NCBI RefSeq assembly: GCF_052113225.1
Contig: NZ_JBFRCT010000012.1
Location: forward strand, 124,001-188,000
Source: Pristimantibacillus sp052113225
Lineage (GTDB): Bacteria > Bacillota > Bacilli > Paenibacillales > Paenibacillaceae
Direction: 5' to 3'
Length of the DNA stretch: 64,000 bases
The notes beneath the pieces are model-generated. The model was not told the DNA's origin. It saw nothing but the letters and a program-made list of their open reading frames with translations, and made no database searches. Position numbers and translations under genes: made by a program. The stretch's first letter is position 1. Each line of letters starts with the position of its first letter. Positions 8,580 through 18,095 of the stretch are shown piece after piece.

Positions 8580-9695
8580 ATGAACAAGGTCGCCTTCATT
8601 ACAGGGATTACCGGGCAGGACGGTATGTATCTGGCAGAGCTTCTGCTAGCAAAAGGATACACCGTACATGGACTTAGACGTCGGAGCTCGCTTGCCAATA
8701 CCGGACGGATCGACCGTATAGCCGATGAAGCGAATCAACAGGGACGCAAGCTTGTGCTTCATTACGGTGACTTGACGGATTCCACAAACTTGGTGCGTTT
8801 AGTCCAGCTTATTCAGCCGGACGAGATTTATAATCTGGCAGCTATGAGCCATGTGCATGTCAGCTTTGATTCGCCGGAATATACGGCAAATGCGGACGGC
8901 ATCGGGACGCTTAGGCTGCTGGAAGCCATTCGAATTCTTGGTTTAACCGAGAAGACAAAGATTTATCAGGCTTCGACTTCAGAACTTTATGGCTTGGTGC
9001 AAGCTGTGCCGCAAAGCGAGACGACGCCGTTCTACCCACGCAGCCCTTATGCGGTAGCTAAACTGTACGGCTATTGGATCACGGTGAATTACCGGGAAGC
9101 ATACGGCATGTATGCCTGCAATGGCATCCTGTTTAATCATGAGAGCCCGGTTCGAGGTGAGACTTTCGTGACGCGGAAAATAACCCGTGCCGTCGCCCGG
9201 ATTGCTTACGGTTTACAGGATACGCTAGCACTTGGCAACCTGTCGGCGAAACGCGACTGGGGTCATGCACGCGATTATGTTGACGCGATGTGGCGGATTC
9301 TTCAGCAGGATAAGCCAGAGGATTATGTGATTGCAACCGGACAAACGACGGAGGTCCGTGAGTTCGTACGGCTTGCTTTTGCAGAAGCAGGAATAGAGGT
9401 CGCTTTTGCCGGGCAAGGGGCGGAAGAGTACGGCTACGTTGTATCCTGCAGCAATCCCGTATTTCAGCTTGCTGAAGGAACGAAGGTTGTACAAGTGGAC
9501 CCGCGTTTTTACAGGCCATCTGAGGTGGAGTTGTTGATTGGCGATCCGACTAAAGCAAACACCAAGCTGGGATGGCAGCCGCTCAGCAGCTTGCAGGATC
9601 TCGTTGGTGAGATGGTTGCCGGTGACCTGGAAGAAGCCCGCCGAGTAGTCGATTTGCGCAAACTGGGTTATGATGTAAGCTTGGATATGGAATAG
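8580..9695 (+). CDS. gmd: GDP-mannose 4,6-dehydratase
   Basis: A 371-aa extended short-chain dehydrogenase of normal length. Visible are GITGQDG (NADP-binding), the RRRSS phosphate-binding stretch, the catalytic STSELYG and YAVAK, and NHESPVRGETFVTRKI, which is diagnostic of Gmd. It converts GDP-D-mannose to GDP-4-keto-6-deoxymannose, the branch point for GDP-perosamine, GDP-D-rhamnose and GDP-fucose. The ATG at 8580 has GGAGGGA 5-6 bases upstream; a longer frame from 8559 would absorb that site. The aminotransferase and reductase for two of these sugars are encoded downstream. Confidence 0.95.
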   Translation: MNKVAFITGITGQDGMYLAELLLAKGYTVHGLRRRSSLANTGRIDRIADEANQQGRKLVLHYGDLTDSTNLVRLVQLIQPDEIYNLAAMSHVHVSFDSPEYTANADGIGTLRLLEAIRILGLTEKTKIYQASTSELYGLVQAVPQSETTPFYPRSPYAVAKLYGYWITVNYREAYGMYACNGILFNHESPVRGETFVTRKITRAVARIAYGLQDTLALGNLSAKRDWGHARDYVDAMWRILQQDKPEDYVIATGQTTEVREFVRLAFAEAGIEVAFAGQGAEEYGYVVSCSNPVFQLAEGTKVVQVDPRFYRPSEVELLIGDPTKANTKLGWQPLSSLQDLVGEMVAGDLEEARRVVDLRKLGYDVSLDME

Positions 9696-9705
9696 CTTGT
9701 AGATG

Positions 9706-9733
9706 AGGCTGTCTCGAAGAGACAGCTTTTTTC
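9706..9733 (+). terminator. Terminator of gmd
   Basis: GCTGTCTC-GAA-GAGACAGC is a perfect hairpin followed by six T residues. A weaker hairpin (CTCAC/GTGAG at about 9765-9779, followed by T5) lies just after it. Confidence 0.88.
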
Positions 9734-9805
9734 ATGTGCTCACGAGCCTGTCTAATGAAGAAGCCTCACTATTAGTGAGTTTTTCCGCCGATTGATCCGA
9801 TTACG

Positions 9806-9848
9806 CCGAAAAGCCCATCTCCTGACCTCACGGACAGGAAATGGGCTC
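9806..9848 (-). terminator. Terminator of the minus-strand aminotransferase gene
   Basis: AGCCCAT-CT-CCTG pairs with CAGG-AA-ATGGGCT. On the minus strand it is followed by TTTTC, placing it as the end signal of the neuD/per operon. Confidence 0.7.
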
Positions 9849-9867
9849 ATTTCATCTTCATCTATAA

Positions 9868-10983
9868 CTATCCGCGTACCCGCGCTTTAATCCGATCGCA
9901 AATATGCTCGATATCCTGCTCCGTCAGCCCGCCGTAGGTCGGGACGTTAAAGCCTTGTGCGGCGATACGATTCGCAACAGGGAACTGCTCATGCGGCTGC
10001 ATGCCAAGATAAGGGGGAAGAACATGCATCGGGTAAAAGAATGGCCGAGTCTCAATGCCGTCGTCCTTCAGCTGCGCCATTACTTGATTGCGCCGTTCTT
10101 CGTCGGCATCATTAAGGAGAACACTGAACATCCAATAAACGTTCTTCGCCCATAGCTTCTCAACGGGCAGTGTGATGGACGCTTCATCTTTTAAATGCTT
10201 GTGGTAGAGTGCCGCGACTCTCTTGCGTTCGCCGACATGCCAATCTACCATCTCCAGTTGAGCGCAGCCAACAGCGGCCTGAAGATTCGTCAGACGGTAG
10301 TTGTAACCTACCACCGGGAACCAATATTTACGTACGGGATCGATGCCTTGGCCGCGTAGAGTACGCATCTTGCTTGCCAGTTGCTCATCGTCTGTCGTAA
10401 TCATGCCGCCTTCTCCGGTTGTAATGATCTTGTTGCCAAAGAGGCTGAACGTAGCGATATCTCCAAGTGAGCCGGTTCGCTTCCCTTTATACTCCGCCCC
10501 TAGCGCTTCAGCGGCATCCTCCAGGACAAACAAGCCATGCTTGCGAGCGATGCTGGTGACCACATCCATATCAGCGGGGTGACCGTAGAGATGAACGGGG
10601 ATTATTCCTTTCGTGCGTGGCGTAATGAGACCTTCCAGCTTTTCCGGATCCAGGTTCCAAGTCTCCGGCTCGCAATCGATGAAGACAGGTGTTGCCCCGC
10701 AGTATACGACCGCATTCGCAGTAGCGATAAAGGTGACGGTCGGAACAATTACTTCATCACCCGGTCCTACACCAAACGCCAGCAGCGCAAGATGAAGAGC
10801 GGTTGTTCCGTTACTGCAGGAAATGGCATATTTCGTGCCGCAATAGGCGGCGAAATTATCTTCGAATGCATTAATATATTTTCCGGCAGAAGAGATCCAA
10901 GTAGAATCGATACAATCCATCACATATTTTTTCTCATTTCCGTTAAACACGGGAACGGCAACGGGATAAAATTTGTTGTCCAT
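9868..10983 (-). CDS. DegT/DnrJ/EryC1-family aminotransferase, GDP-perosamine synthase-like
   Basis: A 371-aa PLP enzyme of the sugar aminotransferase family. The PLP lysine lies in SLFGNKIITTGEGGM (about residue 185), and SNGTTALHLAL and LEDAAEALGAEY are the usual cofactor-binding stretches. The sequence around the lysine resembles perosamine synthases, which transfer an amino group to C4 of GDP-4-keto-6-deoxymannose. A gmd gene next door and an acetyltransferase directly upstream fit that reading; the acceptor sugar is inferred, not proven. The ATG at 10983 overlaps the upstream stop by one base and has GGAGGGAG about 9 bases before it. Confidence 0.88.
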   Translation of the reverse strand: MDNKFYPVAVPVFNGNEKKYVMDCIDSTWISSAGKYINAFEDNFAAYCGTKYAISCSNGTTALHLALLAFGVGPGDEVIVPTVTFIATANAVVYCGATPVFIDCEPETWNLDPEKLEGLITPRTKGIIPVHLYGHPADMDVVTSIARKHGLFVLEDAAEALGAEYKGKRTGSLGDIATFSLFGNKIITTGEGGMITTDDEQLASKMRTLRGQGIDPVRKYWFPVVGYNYRLTNLQAAVGCAQLEMVDWHVGERKRVAALYHKHLKDEASITLPVEKLWAKNVYWMFSVLLNDADEERRNQVMAQLKDDGIETRPFFYPMHVLPPYLGMQPHEQFPVANRIAAQGFNVPTYGGLTEQDIEHICDRIKARVRG

Positions 10984-11660
10984 CAATTATGTCTCCCTCC
11001 ACGTTCCTTATTAATAAGTAAAGTCCGTTTGACAGTTGCCGGCACTCCTACAGCCAGTGAATAGGATGGAATCGGACGAATGACCGTTGCTCCAGCCCCG
11101 ATGATACAGCCCTCTCCGATGTGCATGCCGTCAATAACGGATACTCCTGTGCCAAGGAATGACTCGTCGCCGACGGTGACGTTTCCTGACAAATGGCAGC
11201 CGGGTGCGATATGGCAGGCCATGCCGATATTCCCGTCATGATCGACAGTTGCTCCCGTATTAATGATGGTATAAGAGCCAATCCGGGTATCCGGCTCGAT
11301 AACACTGCCTGGCATGACAGCGACCCCTTTGCCAAGCGTGACATGGGAAGCCAAATAAGCACGCGGGCTTATGGCGTTAATAAGCTCAAATCCGAGATTC
11401 TCTACATGCAGTGCAAGAGCATGTCGTTTGGCATTGTCCCCAATCGCAACAAAAGCATGGTGAATCCCTTGTTCAAGCAGTTCCGGGAGAATATCGTCAC
11501 CGCCGATAACAGGCAAGCCAAGGACATTGGCGTGAGGATCACGGCCGATGCATCCAATTAATTCAACATGGGGATCACTGCGAAGGATATCTACAATGAC
11601 TTTGGCGTGTCCGCCTGCACCAATAATTACAGTTTTGTTCGGCAAGGCATGGTGAAACAA
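10983..11660 (-). CDS. NeuD/PglD/PerB-like sugar O/N-acyltransferase
   Basis: A 225-aa protein with an N-terminal Rossmann-like half (VIIGAGGHAKVIVDIL) and a C-terminal left-handed beta-helix of hexapeptide repeats (GSYTIINTGATVDHDG, GACHL..., IGAGATVI). In PglD and PerB this fold acetylates the 4-amino group of a nucleotide-linked sugar, with the His of the NTGATVDHD stretch as base. Placed before the perosamine-synthase-like gene, it would complete GDP-N-acetylperosamine. It starts at TTG (11660) with AAGGAG 9-10 bases upstream. The substrate is inferred. Confidence 0.85.
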   Translation of the reverse strand: MFHHALPNKTVIIGAGGHAKVIVDILRSDPHVELIGCIGRDPHANVLGLPVIGGDDILPELLEQGIHHAFVAIGDNAKRHALALHVENLGFELINAISPRAYLASHVTLGKGVAVMPGSVIEPDTRIGSYTIINTGATVDHDGNIGMACHIAPGCHLSGNVTVGDESFLGTGVSVIDGMHIGEGCIIGAGATVIRPIPSYSLAVGVPATVKRTLLINKERGGRHN

Positions 11661-11850
11661 AACAATCGACTCCTTTACGCACTACTCACATCATATTCAT
11701 TCTGTATGAAAATGCGTCAAATCCGGCTAGACAGGCGTCTAATTCAGCAAATATGGTTGAAATCCCTAGAGGGCTAGGGCTGATGCCGTTTCTTTTTCTA
11801 ACCGTGACAATACTCTATCTAAAGAAGTAGAGTGATGGGAGGCCAGGCCA

Positions 11851-13758
11851 ATGAAGCGCAAAAAGAAACGAAAATCGGTGAAACGCAGCCTGCGAAGCCG
11901 ACTGGCACGAAGTAAACGGCGGAAGAGTGGCAAGCCGAAAAAGCTGTCAAGAAGAAAAGGGAAAAGACGACTGCGCGGCAAAAAAACAGGCAGAAGGAAG
12001 AAAAAGTCGGGATCGGCCTTAGAAAACCAGACATCAGAACCTCACGTCGTGACTATACCTGCGGAGGATATAGCACGCTTACGAGCAAATAACACAAGAG
12101 TACGGGGTAGTCTGCTGGAAGGAAGCCGTATTATCGAGTGGTTCCATTTTATATTCAGACTGGATAACGAAGACTTCATCTGGGAGATGTATCGTCAAAT
12201 CTTGCAGCGTGAGCCGGATGCCAATGGTTTTTATGATCATAGACGGAGGCTTGAATCCGGTATGCCAAGAGTAACCATAGCGGCTTCCTTGGTTCAAAGC
12301 AGCGAAGCAGAACAAATCTTTATGAGGCAGCCTTCCGGAGACCGGAATACGGCAGCCTTCATCATTCAATCTTTGTATCCCGCTCATACCCTTGATTATA
12401 TTCATGGTATTTATGCACAGCTGCTATATCGGGAGCCGGATGCAGCAAGAGTAAATCATGAGCTCATGGCTGTTAATCAAGGTATGCCAAGACATGGATT
12501 GCTCGCAAGATTATTAGTAACGGAGGAAGTACAAAGCTTACTTCGGGCAGCAAACATGCCAATGCCAAGGACGGCTGCAGGAGGAAAAAATGGCAATAAA
12601 AATATCGGTATCTTCCTGTGCTTCGGTTCACAAATCGCCATGGATGGGGAAGGGATTGGCCGATTTATCGTTCGATTGACTGAAGGACTCTTAGCGCTGG
12701 AGAATAGCTATACGCTGCATGTCGCTACGACGGAAGCCAATTATCGGGAGACAGAAACGATTTTCGCTGGCCTGAGAGCGGTATATTCCGACCGTATTCG
12801 CCTCTACCATTCGGACAGCATGGAGACCATTAATCAGACTGTTCCTGCTGATGTGTGGATCGTACCGTATGTCGGAATGGGTCTTGCCCAATATTTGCAA
12901 AGGCCTTACATCGTTTGTCTGCATGATCTGGTGTACTTGCATTTCCCGGATCTGTATGCGAAAGATATGGACCATTATCAATACATCCATTCCTTGGCGG
13001 AAAAGATTACGAAGAATGCAGCAATTGTTGTATTTGATTCTGAATATATCCGCAATCACGAAGGTTTGTCGTTCCTTAGCCTTCCCGTTCATCAGACGGA
13101 AGTGGTCCGTTTTGCTGCACCTCATGAGGAATATACGTCCTTCGGAAGCAGGACGGAACTCGAATTCCGATCCAGGTATAATCTGTTTGGCCCGTACCTT
13201 ACCTTTCCTTCAGTAATTCGTCTTCATAAAAATCATGAGCGCTTAATTGATGCCTTCCACCGGTTCCGTCTGACTGATCTCGGCAGAGCATCCGGATTAA
13301 AGCTTGTATTCACCGATGATTTGAATAATCGTCCTAGGCAGCAGGAAATAACGGCTGCGCTAAACGTCATTGGAGATCCTCAAATACGGTCATCCATCAT
13401 CTTTATGGGACGTATCCCATCAGCGGATTTGCCGTCCTTGTACAAATATGCACATGGTGTCGTTGTTCCTACCTTGTTCGAAGGCAGCTGCCCATTCCCG
13501 ATAGTAGAATCACTGCTCATGGATACGCCAGTCTCCTTTGGACGGCTGTCAGTCGTTCAGGAGGTTATTCCGGATATGAGCAGCTTTGCAACGTTTGATC
13601 CGCTGAATCCGATCGAGATGTCTGATGCAATCGCCAGATTGTATATGGAAGGGAAGTCGGTTGTTCCTCAGCAGAAGGCCGCTTCCGGCGGTCTTCTGCA
13701 AAGGAGCTGGGCGGATGTTGCTGCTGATTACGCTGCTATTATTGGACGTATCAGCTAA
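11851..13758 (+). CDS. GT4-like glycosyltransferase with polycationic tail and DUF4214-type repeats
   Basis: A 635-aa protein in three parts. Residues 1-52 hold 33 Lys/Arg, with almost no acidic residues. Residues 105-155 and 181-230 look like two DUF4214 repeats (YRQILQREPDANGF; YAQLLYREPDAARV), a small helical module found on surface and glycan proteins. Residues 250-635 form a GT-B glycosyltransferase with RLHKNHERLIDAF, FMGRIP and LFEGSCPFPIVESL, the GT4 donor-binding region. The ATG at 11851 has GGGAGG 8-9 bases upstream. The basic tail is shared with other enzymes of this locus. Donor and acceptor are unknown. Confidence 0.88.
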   Translation: MKRKKKRKSVKRSLRSRLARSKRRKSGKPKKLSRRKGKRRLRGKKTGRRKKKSGSALENQTSEPHVVTIPAEDIARLRANNTRVRGSLLEGSRIIEWFHFIFRLDNEDFIWEMYRQILQREPDANGFYDHRRRLESGMPRVTIAASLVQSSEAEQIFMRQPSGDRNTAAFIIQSLYPAHTLDYIHGIYAQLLYREPDAARVNHELMAVNQGMPRHGLLARLLVTEEVQSLLRAANMPMPRTAAGGKNGNKNIGIFLCFGSQIAMDGEGIGRFIVRLTEGLLALENSYTLHVATTEANYRETETIFAGLRAVYSDRIRLYHSDSMETINQTVPADVWIVPYVGMGLAQYLQRPYIVCLHDLVYLHFPDLYAKDMDHYQYIHSLAEKITKNAAIVVFDSEYIRNHEGLSFLSLPVHQTEVVRFAAPHEEYTSFGSRTELEFRSRYNLFGPYLTFPSVIRLHKNHERLIDAFHRFRLTDLGRASGLKLVFTDDLNNRPRQQEITAALNVIGDPQIRSSIIFMGRIPSADLPSLYKYAHGVVVPTLFEGSCPFPIVESLLMDTPVSFGRLSVVQEVIPDMSSFATFDPLNPIEMSDAIARLYMEGKSVVPQQKAASGGLLQRSWADVAADYAAIIGRIS

Positions 13759-13761
13759 CAA

Positions 13762-14934
13762 TTAGTACAGAATCTTGCCGTAGTAGCGCCAGAAGGTGAT
13801 ACGGAATACTTCGATATATTGTTTGGCGATATCGTCCCAAGTTTGTGTAGCATCATGGACCCCATGGAGGGCGGAGAATTTATAGCTGTCATAGTCATCA
13901 ATTAAACGATCAAGAGCATCAGCAATGGAGTCCGGGTTATGCGGATCGAACCAAGCAATTTTGGCGCTGTGTCTGGACAGATGTTCCCGCATGACGGGAA
14001 TATCCGAACAGAGCACCGGCGTACCTAGTCGTAATGCTTCTTCAACCGGATAGCTTCCTCCGCCTTCTGATAGACTCGGCATAATAAGTGCTTTTGCATT
14101 TTTAATCAATGCCGGGATGTCGTGATCGCCAACAAAACCTAAAGGATACACTTGCCGGTCCAGCCTAAGCCCCGTCCGTTTCATGGTAGATACGAGCGTA
14201 GGGATCCAGTTAACCTCTGAAGTGCTGTCAGGGAATGGAATACGCATTTTGTCCGTCAAGTACCCGGTTAAGACTAACGGGTATTTTCTTTTGGCCTTTG
14301 ACTTTGCGAAGCCCATTAATAGATTATTGTGGTTTTTATGTGGTGAAGTGTTCGACGGATAGATGATATAGTCGGATGGAATTCGCGATGCAAGTTCTGG
14401 AGAGACCTTCCGACTATAGGTGTTAGCGATGGGAGTTATCGCATGCGGAATCACATAAGCAAGCTCTGAACGATTGCCGAAATGAGCAATCAGCCTGTTT
14501 TTGACATGCTGTGACGATACGACGACCGATGAAGTATGATCGATCCATTTCTTAGACAATCTCCAGTGAAAGGATAACTCATCGCCTTTCATGAAAGGTG
14601 GGACAAAGTCAAAGATCGTTGTGTCATGAAAGGTGCAGACGGTTGGCCGGTCAATCGCTTGAAATTGCTCGGTATGCGGCCAGAAAAAGTAGACCACGTT
14701 CATATTCGCAAGCAAGTGGCTGCACTCAGGATGGTTGATAGGAAAGATATTGTAGCAAATCTCAATATTACCGATCTTTTGGAGCTCCACATAATTCCGC
14801 AGCTGTGAATTTGGAGCGACGACCAGTCTAACGCGTTCCACCCCTGGCTGGCGGGCAATAGCTGCCGTCAAGTTAAATAGCAGTCTCATCCCGCCGCCAA
14901 TTGAGAATTGATTAGACCAAATCAGGATATTCAT
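13762..14934 (-). CDS. GT4-like glycosyltransferase
   Basis: A 390-aa GT-B glycosyltransferase. It starts MNILIWSNQFSIGGGMRLLFNL, has PSNTSPHKNHNNLL at the domain linker and PSLSEGGGSYPVEEAL as the nucleotide-sugar-binding EGG...EE motif. I chose ATG 14934, which has AGGAGGA 6-8 bases upstream; the frame is open much further upstream, but that part overlaps the preceding gene in another frame. It is the last gene of a minus-strand unit after the methyltransferase and GT61-like genes. Unlike its neighbours it has no basic tail. Confidence 0.88.
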   Translation of the reverse strand: MNILIWSNQFSIGGGMRLLFNLTAAIARQPGVERVRLVVAPNSQLRNYVELQKIGNIEICYNIFPINHPECSHLLANMNVVYFFWPHTEQFQAIDRPTVCTFHDTTIFDFVPPFMKGDELSFHWRLSKKWIDHTSSVVVSSQHVKNRLIAHFGNRSELAYVIPHAITPIANTYSRKVSPELASRIPSDYIIYPSNTSPHKNHNNLLMGFAKSKAKRKYPLVLTGYLTDKMRIPFPDSTSEVNWIPTLVSTMKRTGLRLDRQVYPLGFVGDHDIPALIKNAKALIMPSLSEGGGSYPVEEALRLGTPVLCSDIPVMREHLSRHSAKIAWFDPHNPDSIADALDRLIDDYDSYKFSALHGVHDATQTWDDIAKQYIEVFRITFWRYYGKILY

Positions 14935-14965
14935 TCTGTATCCTCCTGTATTTATACTTAGGGTC

Positions 14966-16066
14966 TCAATTGGCATCAATAATGCCATTAAGCCGCATGT
15001 AATGATCCAGCTTCCCAAGATCAACAATAATGTTGTCAGCACCAACATGAGCTTTGGGTTCGACTTTGCATAATAGCTCGTAATAATCCATCCCGGCGTG
15101 ACAGCATAGTTTCCAGAAATAGTTGTCAACGAAAGATACGGGTGAAAGCTCGATTAAGGATGCGCCTGGTTCACAAAAGGCAACATTGATGCTGCCGCTC
15201 CCGAATGGGGCGACAATCACTTTGGCGGAGGAGAAGACTTCGATTTTTTCCTCCGTGGACATCGGGGTAAGCACAATTTTCCTGAAACCCTTCGTTTTCA
15301 AATAACGAAGGACTTCATCTTCATTAACCACATAGCGTGCAGAAGCATCCTCACGGGTAATATATATCCGTTCATAACCTTTTTGTTTGTGTATCTTTCT
15401 GCTGTATTTCATCTTTTCGGCGATATAATAAGAGGCCCATGGGGGACATTTGCCGATGATTAAAGGTACTGCAGCTACGATAAGCTTCTTCGCGGTCAGA
15501 TGGAAATCCGTTTTATCTACTTGAATGACCTTGCGAAGCGGAATGCCCAGCAGCTTCAACGATTCGAATTGAAAGGCATAGGTTAATTTAGGGAGCACGT
15601 ATTTATCAATGGCAATACCGCTGTTCTCCAGCAGATGGATACGCGGCAGAATATCAAAGAACCAATGTCCGAACACCGTATGTGTCCCATGACTGACCGG
15701 ATTCGGGAAATTCCAACCCCAAAATAACGAAGCGACCGTTTCCCTATAATACTCGGGTTCCGGCAAAGTCATCTTCTCGTAACCGGGATCCGTAAGCTCC
15801 AGATCAGAGAGCCTTATGTTGTCTGGAGTAACCACATAACAATGACTTGTCATTAGACGGCCTTCCGGAATACAGACGACAAACGCTTCATCGTAGTGGC
15901 AGGCTGCCACCCATCGATGTGGGTCCACGCTTTTTGGTGCTGGTAAAGTAATGCTCTGTGCAGGATAGATCACTTTATAAATGTCGTTATATACGTCTTC
16001 TGACAGCGAGAGGCTATTCACCCAATCTATCGTCTTCTTCTTCTCGGTTGGTATGGTATATGTCAT
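14966..16066 (-). CDS. GT61-like (DUF563) glycosyltransferase
   Basis: A 366-aa protein with marks of the GT61 family: HTVFGHWFFDILPRIHLLE near residues 128-146, YITREDASARYVVNEDEVL at about 240-258, and a late FGSGSINVAFCEPGASLIEL. Bacterial members sit in capsule and surface-polysaccharide clusters. Its ATG overlaps the region just after the methyltransferase stop (4-base gap) with GAGGGT upstream, so both belong to one operon. The sugar transferred is unknown. Confidence 0.82.
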   Translation of the reverse strand: MTYTIPTEKKKTIDWVNSLSLSEDVYNDIYKVIYPAQSITLPAPKSVDPHRWVAACHYDEAFVVCIPEGRLMTSHCYVVTPDNIRLSDLELTDPGYEKMTLPEPEYYRETVASLFWGWNFPNPVSHGTHTVFGHWFFDILPRIHLLENSGIAIDKYVLPKLTYAFQFESLKLLGIPLRKVIQVDKTDFHLTAKKLIVAAVPLIIGKCPPWASYYIAEKMKYSRKIHKQKGYERIYITREDASARYVVNEDEVLRYLKTKGFRKIVLTPMSTEEKIEVFSSAKVIVAPFGSGSINVAFCEPGASLIELSPVSFVDNYFWKLCCHAGMDYYELLCKVEPKAHVGADNIIVDLGKLDHYMRLNGIIDAN

Positions 16067-16069
16067 TGT

Positions 16070-16753
16070 TTACCCTCTTGAATAACGGAGTATGAGCTTG
16101 TGCTGCTGGGCGAGAACATCCTGGAATTCCGCCGTTACGCCTTTCGGGAAAAGTACACCTAAGCCATTCGAGTGCTGGAAACGCATGCTCGGATAAATGG
16201 CACTAAGCTGATCCCATAAAATATGAACACCAAAATTCATCACTTTTACCGATGTATCATGGAACAATACAATCCCGTTTGGCGCAAGCTTGGGCAGCCA
16301 GCTCGTATAATCGTGGAGCACCGACTCGTAAGCATGATAGCCGTCGATATGCAAGATATCGATCGTTTGGTTAGGGAAGAGCGGGAGTGCTTCATCGAAG
16401 GTTTTACGCAGCAACGTTCCCGTATTCGGGAATTCTCTGCTCTTAAAAGAGTGGATAGCGGAATAGATTCCATCATTTATTTGACCATACATGCCGGTGT
16501 GAGGATCGCCCTGCCACGTATCGACTGCAAAACATGCTGTTGATAATTCGCCGTCTTGAATCGCCTGACAAAAACTGAAGAATGAGGTTCCGTACAAGGT
16601 TCCGAGCTCTACCATTACTTTGGGTTTGGCAAATCGAACAAGGTCATAAGCGAAGCGGCGATGGCCCGACCATGCACCTTCTGTCATCATCCCCGCAGGC
16701 ATTTCCGGTGCTTTGTCCGCAACGAACGCAGGCCTATAAAACTTCCAATCCAT
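16070..16753 (-). CDS. Class I SAM-dependent methyltransferase
   Basis: A 227-aa protein of the Methyltransf_24/CmcI-like type. The SAM-binding motif reads VELGTLYGTSFFSF (about residues 50-63), with AVDTWQGD as the acidic ribose-binding segment and DILHIDGYHAYESVLHDY as a metal-site-like stretch. Such enzymes often O-methylate sugars in surface-glycan clusters; that role is inferred from the neighbours. It opens a minus-strand operon, with GGGGAG 8 bases before the ATG. Confidence 0.85.
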   Translation of the reverse strand: MDWKFYRPAFVADKAPEMPAGMMTEGAWSGHRRFAYDLVRFAKPKVMVELGTLYGTSFFSFCQAIQDGELSTACFAVDTWQGDPHTGMYGQINDGIYSAIHSFKSREFPNTGTLLRKTFDEALPLFPNQTIDILHIDGYHAYESVLHDYTSWLPKLAPNGIVLFHDTSVKVMNFGVHILWDQLSAIYPSMRFQHSNGLGVLFPKGVTAEFQDVLAQQHKLILRYSRG

Positions 16754-16988
16754 ATGTCAACTCCCCATCTATCGTTATAGAAGCACAAGAATTGAAATAT
16801 TTTATGTGAGAATGTTAAGAGAGGTCAGGGACAAACGTGCAAGGTGAAAAACACATTTATGACGCGGGTTGCCGTACATAAGCCGTTACGAACCTATTGT
16901 CCGTACATACAATGTCAGAAGTAGATGTAATAAACCTAGTGGCTCGTAATCATAGAATGACTACATTATGGATAACGAGGTGTAAGCT
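16754..16988. promoter_or_regulatory. Divergent intergenic region in the glycan locus
   Basis: This 235-base gap holds the promoters for two diverging units. On the plus strand CATAGAATG at about 16949 is close to a sigma-K -10 box (CATAnnnTA) but has one mismatch, and no convincing -35 is present. No gene or terminator is seen. Confidence 0.3.
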
Positions 16989-18095
16989 GTGAGAAGCCTC
17001 GCGAGGAACAAGAAAGTAACCAAAACAAAAAGGGTAACCAGTCCGAGGCGCAAGCGCTCATCGAGGCAGGGTGCCAAGAGATCCCAGTCGATTCAGGGAG
17101 CTAAGCATTCTGACATTACGATGGCCTGGACGTATGGAAGAAGAGCTGCGCGTGACTTTCCACTGGCAGACGGGGAGGATCTACAGCAGCATGTTCAACA
17201 ACTGTGGGTGAGAGATAGCAAAAAAATAGGTTCAGGAAATAAGTATCTTGCGTCGATGAAAGCTTTCATAGATGGTTATTTTTCAACAAAGCCTGATGAT
17301 TGGAAGCCAGATTGGGTACTGCTTCCTTCTAATAAGAAGGTTGCAGCAGTCGTGATGGCGATGAATGAGGAGCAATCCATTACTTCGGCCATTCAGGAGC
17401 TGGAACGGATGCCGCTTCATGAAATTATCGTTGTTGTGAACGGCTCAACGGATTCGAGTTTTCAGATGGCAAGATCAAGTGAAAAAGCAATTATTCTCCA
17501 TTTCAACGAAGCGCTTGGTCATGATGTGGGAAGAGCTATTGGGGCAAAAGTAACAACCGCAGATATTGTGCTCTTTGTAGATGCGGATATACCGGTATCA
17601 GCGGATCAGCTTGTTTCCTTTGTTATCGCAGCAAATCGTGGTGTAGATGTTGCCCTGAATGATCTCTCTCGTTATGTAGGCAAGTTCTCGGATTGGGATG
17701 AAGTGACGATTCTGAAGGATTTCCTAAATCGTTCGAATCATCGTCATGATCTATTCATGAACTCAATGACAGCCGTTCCTCATGCCTTGACCCGAAGAGC
17801 AATTGAGACGATTGGCTTCGCCAATCTGGCCGTTCCGCCTAAAGCTCAAGCGATTGCTTTAAAGAAGGGACTACGTGTAGGTACAGGCGGCAGTGTGAAT
17901 GTCTTCCGGACAAATCGGCATAGGAGAGAGAATATTGGCATTAGTAATCCAATCTCTAAGCTGATAATGGGCGATCATCTGGAAGCGCTTGGCTGGGCGA
18001 TGCAGGAGGGGAACCCTCGACTGAAGTATGTCGATTATTTGCGTAGAAGGGATCGTGTAGCAGGTGCTGACAAGTATAATCATCCCCACCTATAA
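16989..18095 (+). CDS. GT2-like glycosyltransferase with basic N-terminal tail
   Basis: A 368-aa GT-A enzyme. The first 40 residues hold 15 Lys/Arg. The catalytic domain follows from about residue 118: VAAVVMAMNEEQSI, VVNGSTDSS for nucleotide binding, and VLFVDADIPV with the metal-binding DAD. GTG start, with GAGGTG 6 bases upstream. The next gene overlaps by 32 bases, so the two GT2 genes are coupled. It could act on a surface glycan; donor unknown. Confidence 0.87.
   Translation: MRSLARNKKVTKTKRVTSPRRKRSSRQGAKRSQSIQGAKHSDITMAWTYGRRAARDFPLADGEDLQQHVQQLWVRDSKKIGSGNKYLASMKAFIDGYFSTKPDDWKPDWVLLPSNKKVAAVVMAMNEEQSITSAIQELERMPLHEIIVVVNGSTDSSFQMARSSEKAIILHFNEALGHDVGRAIGAKVTTADIVLFVDADIPVSADQLVSFVIAANRGVDVALNDLSRYVGKFSDWDEVTILKDFLNRSNHRHDLFMNSMTAVPHALTRRAIETIGFANLAVPPKAQAIALKKGLRVGTGGSVNVFRTNRHRRENIGISNPISKLIMGDHLEALGWAMQEGNPRLKYVDYLRRRDRVAGADKYNHPHL

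Noticed and set aside
11766..12034. Two minus-strand frames rich in Phe, Leu and Ser
   Set aside because: They are the complement of the Lys/Arg-rich tail codons of the plus-strand glycosyltransferase.
14935..15129. Upstream extension of the minus-strand GT4 gene that contains a hydrophobic stretch
   Set aside because: It overlaps the end of the GT61-like gene in another frame, and a strong ribosome site stands before ATG 14934. The apparent helix is the shadow of the other gene.
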